Positions 33,289 through 41,490 of a stretch of DNA of 52,549 nucleotides are shown here, in pieces (position 1 is the stretch's first letter; each line of letters opens with the position of its first letter). The notes under the pieces are model-generated. The model made no database searches. It was not told the origin of the DNA and was given only the letters and a program-made list of their open reading frames with translations. Origin of the DNA: an uncultured Eubacterium sp. (GTDB lineage: Bacteria > Bacillota > Clostridia > Lachnospirales > Lachnospiraceae); contig CATLIX010000020.1 of NCBI GenBank assembly GCA_949959185.1, positions 1 through 52,549 on the forward strand, in the 5' to 3' direction. The position numbers and the translations under genes are program-made.

Positions 33289-34686
33289 ATGAAGATAATA
33301 AAAAAGGTGTGGGGAGATTCCTGTTTTGACCGTTATTCTTTCGGAATTCTGATTGCAATAGAACTTCTGATGTCCTTTACGTTTCTGGGATATCTGCATA
33401 TACCGCCTATTTCTGTCACGGTGGCATACCTTCCCATTCTGGTGGCGGGATGTGTGTTTGGTCCCGTGCAGTCTGTAATCATGGGGGCTGTTTTTGGAGC
33501 TGCCAGTATGTATAAAGCGTCTGCTTCTTACGTTATGCCGGCAGACGCAGTCTTTTCTCCTTTTTTAAGTGCTTCTCCGGTCGGCAGTCTTTTGCTGAGC
33601 GTGGGAACAAGAGCGCTGTTTGGCCTTGTCATCGGGCTTGCATTTCAGTTTGTGAAAAAAAGAAAATACGGTCGTCTGTGGATTGGCGTGATTTCTGCAA
33701 TTGCGCCTAAGATACATTCCCTTTTTGTTTATACAGCCATGGGACTTTTATTTCCGGAACTTGGGTATCATTACAGCAGAGCCTTTCAATATGACTGGGA
33801 CGATGGAGTTTTTGCAGCGGTCTGTGTAATTACGGTGGAATTATTGTGGGCTGCTTATCAGAAAGATACGGTGCAGAATATCAGGCAGGGCATAGATCAG
33901 TCAGGGAATAATCCCTATGCTTCCGGAAAAATGAATGTATTTTTTATGGGATTTGAATGTTTTCTGCTGGGTATGGCTGTTTCTGCGGCGGCCTATTTTT
34001 CTCAGAGAGAATCTTATATGCTGGAGCAGCACGGGGTGAAGGTATCGGATTTGATTTCTTCTGATTTGTTCCATCTGCAGATGCAGTTTCTGATTGCTTC
34101 CCTGGCGCTGAATATAATCTCCGTTATTTTGCTGATTTCCATTTACAAATATATGTCTTACAAAGAATACCGGGGAGAAATGGATGGGCTCACCGGCGTA
34201 ATGGGAAGAAGAATGTTTCTCTACCACTGTGAAAAGGTTCAGAAAGCCAGTGGTACCGACGGGAAAAAAGCAGGATGGTTTCTGTTTGTGGATGTGGATT
34301 ACTTTAAGGAAATCAATGATACGTTCGGCCATTCCGCGGGAGACAGGGTTCTGAAGGAAATTGCGGGGCGGCTGCACAGTACCTTTGGAGATGGCGGTAC
34401 GGTTGGGAGAATCGGCGGAGATGAATTTGCTGTTATCATCGAAAATGCCATGTCCTGCCAGGAGCTGAACCGGCGGCTGGAACAGTTTCTGGCGGTGATT
34501 TCCGGGATACTGCCTGGAAAAAAGGTGAGCTGCAGCATAGGTGCGTATCAGTTTGCGTTTCCGCAGAATGTGGCGCATATACTGGCAGAAACCGATAGTA
34601 TGCTGTATCGGGCCAAGGAAAATGGCCGGGCCTGTTATGTGATGAAAACATGCGGGTCCGGGGAATCACGGGATGGAGCGGAATGA
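33289..34686 (+). CDS. Diguanylate cyclase fused to an ECF-transporter S-component-like membrane domain
   Basis: This is a 465-residue protein. The first half has about six membrane helices whose text resembles ECF S-components: PPISVTVAYLPILVAGCVFG, then VIMGAVFGAASMYKA, then FSPFLSASPVGSLLLSV. Another membrane pair (about 215-300) follows. The C-terminal GGDEF domain (about 305-455) is intact (GRIGGDEFAV) with DVDYFKEINDTFGH. No RxxD inhibitory site lies five residues before GGDEF, so product inhibition through that site is not expected. The reading is a c-di-GMP synthase controlled by a vitamin- or metabolite-binding membrane module. The ATG at 33289 follows AGGAGAGG; an in-frame ATG at 33241 has no ribosome site. 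Confidence 0.85.
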   Translation: MKIIKKVWGDSCFDRYSFGILIAIELLMSFTFLGYLHIPPISVTVAYLPILVAGCVFGPVQSVIMGAVFGAASMYKASASYVMPADAVFSPFLSASPVGSLLLSVGTRALFGLVIGLAFQFVKKRKYGRLWIGVISAIAPKIHSLFVYTAMGLLFPELGYHYSRAFQYDWDDGVFAAVCVITVELLWAAYQKDTVQNIRQGIDQSGNNPYASGKMNVFFMGFECFLLGMAVSAAAYFSQRESYMLEQHGVKVSDLISSDLFHLQMQFLIASLALNIISVILLISIYKYMSYKEYRGEMDGLTGVMGRRMFLYHCEKVQKASGTDGKKAGWFLFVDVDYFKEINDTFGHSAGDRVLKEIAGRLHSTFGDGGTVGRIGGDEFAVIIENAMSCQELNRRLEQFLAVISGILPGKKVSCSIGAYQFAFPQNVAHILAETDSMLYRAKENGRACYVMKTCGSGESRDGAE

Positions 34687-34729
34687 TAAAATTTTACAGA
34701 ATCAGATAGTTTGCCGAAGCGGCGAATTT

Positions 34730-34776
34730 AAAACCAGGGGGTGGAAATCATAATCCTGTCACCTGGTTTTATTTTG
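34730..34776 (+). terminator. Terminator after the GGDEF gene
   Basis: AAAACCAGG (34730-34738) pairs with CCTGGTTTT (34762-34770), with further GGTG/CACC pairing possible inside, followed by T-rich sequence. Confidence 0.75.
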
Positions 34777-34850
34777 TTTAAATATAATAAAACAGGAGAA
34801 AAATACACATTTTAAATGATGAAAAAAGTGTAAAATATTACATAATAAAA

Positions 34851-34897
34851 TTGACAATGTGATAAAATCACAATATAATAAATCTAATCTGATTAGA
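34851..34897 (+). promoter_or_regulatory. Consensus promoter with two palindromes before the AAA ATPase
   Basis: TTGACA (34851-34856), 17 bases, then TATAAT (34874-34879), a full consensus. TGTGAT-AAA-ATCACA (34858-34872) fills the spacer. TCTAATC-T-GATTAGA (34883-34897) covers the expected start site. Both are perfect palindromes and look like operators. Confidence 0.75.
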
Positions 34898-34911
34898 AAG
34901 CAGGTGTTTAT

Positions 34912-36288
34912 ATGTTGATAGGATTTTCTGTAAGCAATTACAGATCATTTTTTGATACACAGACTATTTCACTGCTGGCAGGCAGAGTCATCAGGCACAA
35001 AGAGCATGTAATGATGAACAGTAATAAAAAAATTTTAAAGAGTGCTCTGATTTATGGTGCAAATGCCAGTGGAAAAAGCAATTTGATAAAAGCGGCACAT
35101 TTTTCCAGAAAAATAATTTTGAACGGGCTGGATAAAGTGGATTTGACGAAAAAGCATTTCCGGGTAGAAAAAGAAACATACCGCCAGCCCGGAGTGTTTG
35201 AATACAGAATTCTGGTAAATGAAAAAGAGTATTCTTATGGACTGGCGGTTTCTTACGAGAATGAAGAAATTATATCGGAATGGCTTGTAAGAATAGAAGG
35301 AAGCGGGAAAGAAATATGTCTTTATAATCGTGAAACAGACGAAGATGGCAGGAGCCATGTCGGTACGGAGGTTGTCCAGAAACGTGCAGAAGAAAATGTA
35401 CGCCTGAGGATTTATCTGGAGGATTTTGGATGGAATATTTCCGAAGCGTTCAGGAAAAAGACAATTCTGAGCGATATAGCTGAACGGGGAAATGAACAGA
35501 ACGGCATATTTGCAGAAATTGCAGACGTGCATAAATGGTTCGGGCACATGATAATTCTGTTCCCCGGAACGAAATACGGGGGTCTGAATGATGTTATTTC
35601 AGATGAAGATACGAAAGAGGTTTTTGCAGATTTGCTGTCATATTTTGATACTGGAATAGAGTCAGTGGAAGGTCAGCAGATGGAAATGGATTTTGATAGG
35701 GTACTGGAAAATCTGCCTGAAGAAAAAGCGGAGAAGATTAAAGAAGACATATTCGGTAAAGTGAATAAACATCCTGTGATGTTCAATATAAATCAGAAGA
35801 TGTATGTGCTACATAAAGATGAAAATGGAAATGTGATTTATAATAAAATGCTTTTAAACCATGGAAATATGGAGGATTTGTTTGAATATGCAGACGAGTC
35901 GGACGGGACAAAGCGTTTATTTGATCTGATTCCTCTGTTTTATGAAGGCGGTGATGACTGTGTGATTTTAATTGATGAGATAGACCGAAGTCTTCATACA
36001 AATATAACCAGGCGGTTTCTGGAATTGTTTTATGCGCTGACGGACAGTGAGAAAAAGCAGATGATAGCAACTACCCATGATACGAATCTGCTGGATTTGG
36101 ATTTACTGCGGCAGGATGAAATCTGGTTTGTGGAAAGACAGGAAGACCACGGCTCCAGTATTTATTCCCTGAATAAGTTCCGGGCAAGATTTGATAAAAA
36201 AATTGACCGGGAATATTTACTGGGAAGATATGGCGCGATTCCCGTTTTTCATAAAGAATTTTCAGATCAGGAGGAAAGATATGTATAA
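34912..36288 (+). CDS. AAA family ATPase (AAA_15/RloA-like, ABC-type head)
   Basis: The 458-residue protein begins FSVSNYRSFFDTQTISLLAG, the typical N-terminus of RecF/OLD/RloA-like ATPases. Walker A is IYGANASGKSNLIKA (near 45-56), Walker B is CVILIDEIDRSLHTN (near 345-360), and the H-loop is ATTHDTNLLDLD (near 385). The middle is a long insertion. No TOPRIM nuclease domain follows, unlike OLD proteins. Such ATPases usually pair with an effector in phage-defence systems (for example RloA/RloB, PARIS); here the partner is a 107-residue unknown overlapping the 3' end by 8 bases. Composition is visibly more A+T-rich than neighbours, suggesting transfer. Defence is inference. Confidence 0.85.
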   Translation: MLIGFSVSNYRSFFDTQTISLLAGRVIRHKEHVMMNSNKKILKSALIYGANASGKSNLIKAAHFSRKIILNGLDKVDLTKKHFRVEKETYRQPGVFEYRILVNEKEYSYGLAVSYENEEIISEWLVRIEGSGKEICLYNRETDEDGRSHVGTEVVQKRAEENVRLRIYLEDFGWNISEAFRKKTILSDIAERGNEQNGIFAEIADVHKWFGHMIILFPGTKYGGLNDVISDEDTKEVFADLLSYFDTGIESVEGQQMEMDFDRVLENLPEEKAEKIKEDIFGKVNKHPVMFNINQKMYVLHKDENGNVIYNKMLLNHGNMEDLFEYADESDGTKRLFDLIPLFYEGGDDCVILIDEIDRSLHTNITRRFLELFYALTDSEKKQMIATTHDTNLLDLDLLRQDEIWFVERQEDHGSSIYSLNKFRARFDKKIDREYLLGRYGAIPVFHKEFSDQEERYV

Positions 36289-36604
36289 TAAATACAGGCT
36301 GTCCTCCGGTGCTTTTGAACGTGAGAAGGAAGAAGAAAAAGTTGATGTGGAAAAAGAATATGGTGATAAACTGGAAATTATAAAAGAAAATCCCAAAGTA
36401 TCCTTAAATCATACATTTGTGAGCAAAGAAGTTTCAGAAAAAGCCTGTCATGGAAAAAGCGGGATTAATTTCAAAAAGAATTATATGCCATTTGTAGATA
36501 AAGCTATTCAAAGAGCAAAGAGAATGCCGGGTGACGAAGCAGAACTGGTTGACAGGATTGGCTGTAATATCTGGAAACTGCTGGAAGAGATGAGGAAAAG
36601 CTGA
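36281..36604 (+). CDS. Small unknown protein, partner of the AAA ATPase
   Basis: This is a 107-residue protein with a Lys/Glu-rich first 45 residues and a more conserved-looking remainder (SLNHTFVSKEVSEKACHGK and IQRAKRMPGDEAELVDRIG). I recognise no catalytic motif, no membrane segment and no RloB or DUF4435 features. The ATG at 36281 follows AGGAGGAAA and overlaps the end of the ATPase gene by 8 bases, so the two are surely one transcription unit. An upstream in-frame start at 36191 lies wholly inside the ATPase and is less likely. Possible roles are effector, inhibitor or accessory subunit; none is shown. Confidence 0.7.
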   Translation: MYNKYRLSSGAFEREKEEEKVDVEKEYGDKLEIIKENPKVSLNHTFVSKEVSEKACHGKSGINFKKNYMPFVDKAIQRAKRMPGDEAELVDRIGCNIWKLLEEMRKS

Positions 36605-36633
36605 ATTTTGTCATATACTGGCAGGAAAATTAT

Positions 36634-36659
36634 GGTATAATATCGACAGATATTATACC
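36634..36659. terminator. 11-bp perfect hairpin after the ATPase operon (contains a promoter-like -10)
   Basis: GGTATAATATC (36634-36644) pairs with GATATTATACC (36649-36659) around GACA. GCCC-GAAT-GGGC follows at 36660-36671. No T-run follows, so terminator is a weak call; it may be an operator, since TGG-TATAAT lies inside. Confidence 0.4.
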
Positions 36660-36680
36660 GCCCGAATGGGCAAGGGTACC

Positions 36681-36711
36681 ATACCATATCACGGGGTGAT
36701 TATGGTATAAT
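36681..36711 (+). promoter_or_regulatory. Extended -10 promoter inside a palindrome, before the M3 peptidase
   Basis: TGG-TATAAT (36703-36711) is an extended -10 with no good -35. ATACCATATCAC (36681-36692) pairs with GTGA and TATGGTAT (36696-36708, one T bulged), so the -10 itself is part of an inverted repeat. This suggests repressor control or an alternative RNA fold. Confidence 0.5.
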
Positions 36712-36713
36712 AT

Positions 36714-36765
36714 GCACTGAGGAGGGACCCATCGTTTGCCTTGAGATGGGAGGAGACCTGAGTGC
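36714..36765 (+). ncRNA. Candidate structured RNA element, copy 2 (leader of the M3 peptidase)
   Basis: Outer stem GCACT (36714-36718) with AGTGC (36761-36765); inner stem CCCATC (36728-36733) with GATGGG (36745-36750), with an 11-base loop. The connecting strands GAGGAGGGA and AGGAGACCTG are identical to those at 22444-22452 and 22468-22477, while the stems differ by compensatory pairs. It ends about 39 bases before the peptidase ATG. Confidence 0.6.
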
Positions 36766-36803
36766 GAAAAGAAACAAAACAAAACGCAGAACGGAGGACA
36801 GCT

Positions 36804-38477
36804 ATGAAATTTTCAGAAATGCCATATCAGAGACTGAACCGGGAAGAAACAGAAGCCGCCATGCAGGAACTGACACGCCGTCAGAAAGAGGCGTCCGGCG
36901 GTGAAGAACAGTTTGAAATCCACAGAGAGTACTACAAACTGGCTGACCATATCAAAACCTGCAGGATTCTGGCTATGATACGCCATGACATCAACACTGC
37001 CGACGAATATTATGAGAAAGAACAGGAATTCTATGACGAAGTGCAGCCTGTGCTGGACAATCTGGACAACGAATACCACAAAGTATTGTTTGAGTCCCCG
37101 CACCGGACGTATCTGGAAGAAAAAATCGGGCCGGTGGCTTTCAAAAACATGGAACTGGATTTTAAGTCCATGGACGAAAAGCTGATTTCCCTGATGCAGC
37201 AGGAAAATGCTCTGGTCAGCAGATACTCCAAACTGATTGCCTCAGCGGAAATCCCTTTTCGCGGGGAAATCTGCAATCTGTCACGGATGGGCAAATTCAT
37301 GTCAGATACGGACCGGGACACCAGAAGGCAGGCCTGGAAGGCAGTCAGCAACTATTTTATGAGCGTAACCGGGGAAATCGACAGTATTTATGATGAAATG
37401 GTAAAGAACCGTACGGAGCAGGCCCGGCAGATGGGCTGTGAGAATTTTATTCCGCTGGGGTACTGCCGAATGCACCGGAATAGTTATGGGCAGGCGGAAG
37501 TGGAACATTTCCGCAGGCAGGTGAAGGAATATATTGTGCCTCTTGCAACGAAAATCCATGAAAACAGGCGGAAACGGCTGGGCGTGGAGCAGCTTTCCTA
37601 TATTGATAACAATATGTATTTTGCAGAAGGAAATCCGGAACCGAAAGGTACTCCGGAGGAGATTCTGGCCAAAGGGCAGGAAATGTACCGGGAACTCTCT
37701 CCTGAGACGAAAGAATTTTTTGATTTCATGATGGAAAATGAACTGCTGGATGTGCTGGGCAGGAAAAATAAAGTGCAGGGCGGTTATATGGATTACCTTC
37801 CGGAATTTGAATCTCCCTTTATTTTTGCCAATTTCAACGGAACCAGCGGCGATGTGGATGTGATTACCCATGAATGCGGACATGCTTTTCAGGGGTATCT
37901 GGTGCGGAAAGAAGAGATTCGTGAACATCTGGATATTACCATGGAGACAGCGGAAATCCATTCCATGGCCATGGAATATTTTACGGAACAGTGGATGGAA
38001 CAGTTTTTCGGCAGCCGGGCAGAGGATTACCGTCTGATGCACCTGGAGGACGGAATATGCTTTGTGCCTTATGGCTGTATGGTGGACGAGTTCCAGCATA
38101 TTATCTATGAACATCCGGAACTGACGCCGGAAGAACGGAAACAGGTGTGGAAGAAGCTGGAGCAGGAATACCGTCCCCATATGAATTACGAGGATGATTC
38201 CTTCTTCGGAAAAGGAGGCTGGTGGCAGCGGCAGGGCCATATTTTCCAGATGCCCTTTTATTACATTGATTACTGTCTGTCTACCGTATGCGCCCTCCAG
38301 TATAAAATGAAAATGGACTTGAATTATAAAGAAGCCTGGGAGAGTTATCTGGCTTTATGCAGAATGTCGGCCCGGAAGTTCTACGTGCCCATGCTGGAAG
38401 AAGTCGGACTGAAAAATCCCTTTGCGGACGGATGTATCCGGGAGTTGACGGAGCATTTTGAAAAAATCATACTGTAA
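36804..38477 (+). CDS. M3 family oligoendopeptidase F-type
   Basis: The 557-residue zinc peptidase hydrolyses cytosolic oligopeptides. The metal-binding motif is ITHECGHAFQGY (H356, E357, H360), with the third ligand in METAEIHSMAMEYF. The YRPHMNYEDDSFFGKGGWWQ region near the C-terminus is characteristic. The ATG at 36804 follows GGAGGA; an in-frame GTG at 36762 would begin inside the structured leader and is unlikely. It has its own leader element and precedes the OpuC operon by 54 bases, so partial read-through is possible. Confidence 0.95.
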   Translation: MKFSEMPYQRLNREETEAAMQELTRRQKEASGGEEQFEIHREYYKLADHIKTCRILAMIRHDINTADEYYEKEQEFYDEVQPVLDNLDNEYHKVLFESPHRTYLEEKIGPVAFKNMELDFKSMDEKLISLMQQENALVSRYSKLIASAEIPFRGEICNLSRMGKFMSDTDRDTRRQAWKAVSNYFMSVTGEIDSIYDEMVKNRTEQARQMGCENFIPLGYCRMHRNSYGQAEVEHFRRQVKEYIVPLATKIHENRRKRLGVEQLSYIDNNMYFAEGNPEPKGTPEEILAKGQEMYRELSPETKEFFDFMMENELLDVLGRKNKVQGGYMDYLPEFESPFIFANFNGTSGDVDVITHECGHAFQGYLVRKEEIREHLDITMETAEIHSMAMEYFTEQWMEQFFGSRAEDYRLMHLEDGICFVPYGCMVDEFQHIIYEHPELTPEERKQVWKKLEQEYRPHMNYEDDSFFGKGGWWQRQGHIFQMPFYYIDYCLSTVCALQYKMKMDLNYKEAWESYLALCRMSARKFYVPMLEEVGLKNPFADGCIRELTEHFEKIIL

Positions 38478-38531
38478 CAGGAAACAGGAATGGGAAGAAC
38501 GAAAAAGGACATGATAAGCAGGGAGGCATGT

Positions 38532-39167
38532 ATGGACAAAATAGCGGAATATTTTTCCACAAACGGAGCAGAATACCTGCAGCTTCTGCGGGAGCATATG
38601 GAAATCAGCGGGAGTGTGGTACTGCTGGCCATGATTCTGGCGATTCCTATGGGAATTCTCTGCTCTCATTTTACAAAACTGCAGCTTTTTCTGGAACGCT
38701 TTTTCGGAGTTCTGCGGATTATACCCGGCCTTGCGGTGCTGCTGCTTTGCATTCCTGTGATGGGAACCGGGGTAAAACCTGCGGTGACGGCACTGACTAT
38801 CCTGGCAATTCCTCCCATTCTGATGAATACCGTGCAGGGATTTCAATCCCTGCCGAAGGAAATTCTGGAGGCGGCGGAAGCCATGGGGATGAGCCGCCGG
38901 AGGTGCTTTTTCCAGGTCAGGCTGCCTCTGGCTTTTCCCATTATGTATGCCGGAATCCGGACAGCAGCCGTGGAAGTGATTGCAAGCGCCACGCTGGCCT
39001 CCTATATCGGAGCCGGAGGGCTGGGAGATATTATTTTTACAGGACTGGGGCTGATGCGGATGGATCTGTTGTATATCGGAGGAGTGTCCGTGGCAGTTTT
39101 ATCCCTGCTTACAGGTTATGTGCTGGACCGGATTTACCGATATCAGACAAGATATCTCTGCAACTGA
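38532..39167 (+). CDS. Osmoprotectant ABC transporter permease (OpuCB/OpuCD type)
   Basis: A 211-residue permease with about six membrane helices. It carries the EAA-loop signature AAEAMGMSRRRCFFQVRLPLAFPI and the end motif ASYIGAGGLGDIIF. The ATG at 38532 follows GGGAGG; in-frame starts at 38490 and 38511 lack such context. It is the first gene of a four-gene import system: permease, binding protein, ATPase, permease. The likely substrate is glycine betaine, choline or carnitine. Confidence 0.92.
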   Translation: MDKIAEYFSTNGAEYLQLLREHMEISGSVVLLAMILAIPMGILCSHFTKLQLFLERFFGVLRIIPGLAVLLLCIPVMGTGVKPAVTALTILAIPPILMNTVQGFQSLPKEILEAAEAMGMSRRRCFFQVRLPLAFPIMYAGIRTAAVEVIASATLASYIGAGGLGDIIFTGLGLMRMDLLYIGGVSVAVLSLLTGYVLDRIYRYQTRYLCN

Positions 39168-39190
39168 ACCTTTACAACAGGAGGAAACGA

Positions 39191-40090
39191 ATGAAGAAGA
39201 TGATGAAAAGAGCAGGTACATTGCTGCTGGCAGGTGTTTTGGGAATGGGAGTTCTGGCCGGATGCGGTTCTTCCGGAGATTCCGATAAACTGATTCGCAT
39301 TGCATCCAAAGACCTGACTGAAAATGAAATTGTAACGGAAATCTATGCGCTGGCGTTAGAGGACGCAGGATATAAAGTAGAGCGGAAATTCAATATCTCA
39401 TCATCTGTGATACACACCACCATTACCAGTGATGAAATTGATGTATATCCGGAATACACAGGAACGGGTCTGCTGACGGTTCTCGGCATGGAGCCTCTCA
39501 CCGATGAGCAGGAAGTGTATGACACGGTAAAAGAGGCCTATGACAGACAGTATCAGCTCACCTGGCTGGATTATTCCGCAGCAAATGACGGACAGGGCCT
39601 TGCCATCCGCACGGAAACGGCTGAAAAATACGGAATATCCACCATTTCCGATTTACAGCAACATGCAGGAGAACTGCGGTTTGCTTCTCAGGGAGAGTTT
39701 GACGAGCGTTCGGACGGAATTCCGGCGCTGGAAGCAGTGTACGGACCCTTTGAATGGAAATCCAGCAATATCTACAGCAATGCTCTGAAATATCAGGTTC
39801 TGGAAAATGATGAGGCAGATGTGGCTCCCGTATATACCACAGAGGGCAGGCTGGTGGAAGAGCAGTTTACATTGCTTGAGGATGATAAGCACGTGTGGCC
39901 CCCTTATAACCTTGCTCCGGTTATCCGGAACGATGTACTGGAGGAACATCCGGATATTGCTGATATTCTCAATAAAATCAGCGCAGAATTTACCACAGAG
40001 AATATTACCGGGTTAAATGCAAAAGTTGAAATCGACAAAGAGGAATACACAGATGTTGCAAAAGAATTCTACGAAAGTATCAAAAAGTAG
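39191..40090 (+). CDS. Osmoprotectant ABC transporter substrate-binding lipoprotein (OpuCC type)
   Basis: The 299-residue lipoprotein has a signal peptide ending in the lipobox VLAGC (Cys near residue 24), so it is anchored outside the membrane. The mature part starts with DKLIRIASKDLTENEIVTEI and has IDVYPEYTGTGLL, the quaternary-amine binding (OpuAC/ProX) pattern. AGGAGGAAACGA precedes the ATG. The frame is open upstream through the permease gene but that part is a shadow. The next ATPase gene starts inside its last 40 bases. Confidence 0.94.
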   Translation: MKKMMKRAGTLLLAGVLGMGVLAGCGSSGDSDKLIRIASKDLTENEIVTEIYALALEDAGYKVERKFNISSSVIHTTITSDEIDVYPEYTGTGLLTVLGMEPLTDEQEVYDTVKEAYDRQYQLTWLDYSAANDGQGLAIRTETAEKYGISTISDLQQHAGELRFASQGEFDERSDGIPALEAVYGPFEWKSSNIYSNALKYQVLENDEADVAPVYTTEGRLVEEQFTLLEDDKHVWPPYNLAPVIRNDVLEEHPDIADILNKISAEFTTENITGLNAKVEIDKEEYTDVAKEFYESIKK

Positions 40091-40853
40091 AGGCGGGAAA
40101 ATCGCAGTAGAACTGATACATGTGGAAAAACGGTTTCCGGGCATGACCTGTCCGGCGCTGGATGACGTCAGCATCCGAATCCAGGAAGGGGAATTTGTGA
40201 CGGTGCTTGGCTCCTCCGGGTGCGGCAAGACCACGCTGATTAAAATGCTCAATCGGCTCTGTGAGCCGGACAGAGGGGAAATTCTACTGTTTGGCGAACC
40301 TGTCCGGGAGCAGAATCCTGTGATATTGCGCAGAAATATCGGTTATGTGATTCAGCAGATTGGCCTGTTCCCCCATATGACCGTAAAAGAAAATATATCT
40401 ACCATTCCGAAAATTCTGAAATGGGACAAAAAGAAAACACAGCAGAAGGTGGATGAAATGCTGCGGCTGGTAGCGCTGGAGCCGGAAGAATACCGAAACC
40501 GGTATCCGGCCCAGCTGTCCGGCGGACAGCAGCAGAGAGTGGGAATTGCACGGGCGCTGATTGCAGACCCGCCCCTTATGCTGCTGGACGAGCCTTTCGG
40601 GGCCATTGACGCCATCAATCGGGAAGTACTCCAGACAGAGCTTAAAAAGATTCAGGAACAGTCCGGGAGAACATATCTCTTTGTAACCCATGATATCCGG
40701 GAAGCCTGGAAGCTGGGCACAAAGGTGCTTGTGATGAATCAGGGGAAAATTCTGCAGTTTGATTCCCCGGAGGAGATTCAGGCCCATCCGGCGGATGAAT
40801 TTGTAACAGAACTTTTGCGGACGGCAGATATGGGGAAAGGTGAGGAAGTATGA
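40053..40853 (+). CDS. Osmoprotectant ABC transporter ATP-binding protein (OpuCA type)
   Basis: This 266-residue ATPase has Walker A GSSGCGKTT, signature LSGGQQQRVGIARAL, Walker B LMLLDEPFGAID and the H-loop VTHDIREAW. It is shorter than classic OpuCA because no CBS tandem follows the ATPase core, so CBS-based ionic-strength sensing is absent. The ATG at 40053 has AGAGGAA upstream and overlaps the binding-protein gene by 38 bases; an ATG at 40017 is also in frame. It overlaps the next permease by 4 bases (ATGA). Confidence 0.93.
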   Translation: MLQKNSTKVSKSRGGKIAVELIHVEKRFPGMTCPALDDVSIRIQEGEFVTVLGSSGCGKTTLIKMLNRLCEPDRGEILLFGEPVREQNPVILRRNIGYVIQQIGLFPHMTVKENISTIPKILKWDKKKTQQKVDEMLRLVALEPEEYRNRYPAQLSGGQQQRVGIARALIADPPLMLLDEPFGAIDAINREVLQTELKKIQEQSGRTYLFVTHDIREAWKLGTKVLVMNQGKILQFDSPEEIQAHPADEFVTELLRTADMGKGEEV

Positions 40854-41488
40854 TACGGTATTTTGCAGAACACTGGGAGCTGTTTGGGACAGCATTTGCG
40901 GAACATCTGTACCTGGTGTTTGTGACTCTGTTTTTTTCCCTGTTGCTGGCCGCGCTCATTTCCGGTCTGATTTTAAGGAAAAAATGGCTTTCCAACGGGG
41001 TGGTGCAGATATTCAGCGCTGTTTATTCCATTCCCAGTCTGGCATTGTTTGCCATTCTGATTCCCATATTCGGACTGGGTAATCAGACGGCTGTTATCGT
41101 GCTGGTGATATATAACCAGTATCTGCTGATACGGAATATTCTGGCAGGAATCTGGAATATTGACGCCACAATACTGGAAGCAGGAATCGGAATGGGAATG
41201 AGCCGGTGGCAGTTGGCCCGTACCATTCAGATTCCGCTGGCCATGCCTTCCATTCTGGCGGGAATCCGCCTTGCAATTATATCCACTACGGGAATCGCCA
41301 CAATTGCCGCCACGATCAATGCGGGTGGTCTCGGTACCGTATTATTCTCCGGACTGCGTACCATGAACGTGTATAAAATTGTATGGGGAACGATTTTAAG
41401 CATGGTAATAGCCCTTGGGGCAGATGTGAGTCTGAAAAAACTGGAAGAACTGTGGAGACGGAAAGGAGAAGCAGGACGTAAGCTGTGA
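40850..41488 (+). CDS. Osmoprotectant ABC transporter permease, second subunit
   Basis: A 212-residue permease with about five to six helices. The EAA loop reads EAGIGMGMSRWQLARTIQIPLAMP, and the NAGGLGTVLFSG motif matches OpuCB/CD. It completes the operon and starts four bases inside the ATPase gene. Its stop lies two bases before the end of a convergent small gene; no terminator is visible there. Confidence 0.92.
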   Translation: MIRYFAEHWELFGTAFAEHLYLVFVTLFFSLLLAALISGLILRKKWLSNGVVQIFSAVYSIPSLALFAILIPIFGLGNQTAVIVLVIYNQYLLIRNILAGIWNIDATILEAGIGMGMSRWQLARTIQIPLAMPSILAGIRLAIISTTGIATIAATINAGGLGTVLFSGLRTMNVYKIVWGTILSMVIALGADVSLKKLEELWRRKGEAGRKL

Positions 41489-41490
41489 AC

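Noticed and set aside
34912-36604. RloA/RloB or PARIS system
   Set aside because: The ATPase fits loosely, but the partner is only 107 residues and lacks RloB or DUF4435/TOPRIM features, so I do not name it as either system.
37302-38240. 312-codon minus-strand frame inside the M3 peptidase
   Set aside because: It is antisense to conserved zinc-site coding; H/F-rich shadow translation.
38528-39190. N-terminal extension of the substrate-binding protein through the first permease
   Set aside because: It overlaps a conserved permease in another frame; the lipobox protein has its own AGGAGG and ATG at 39191.
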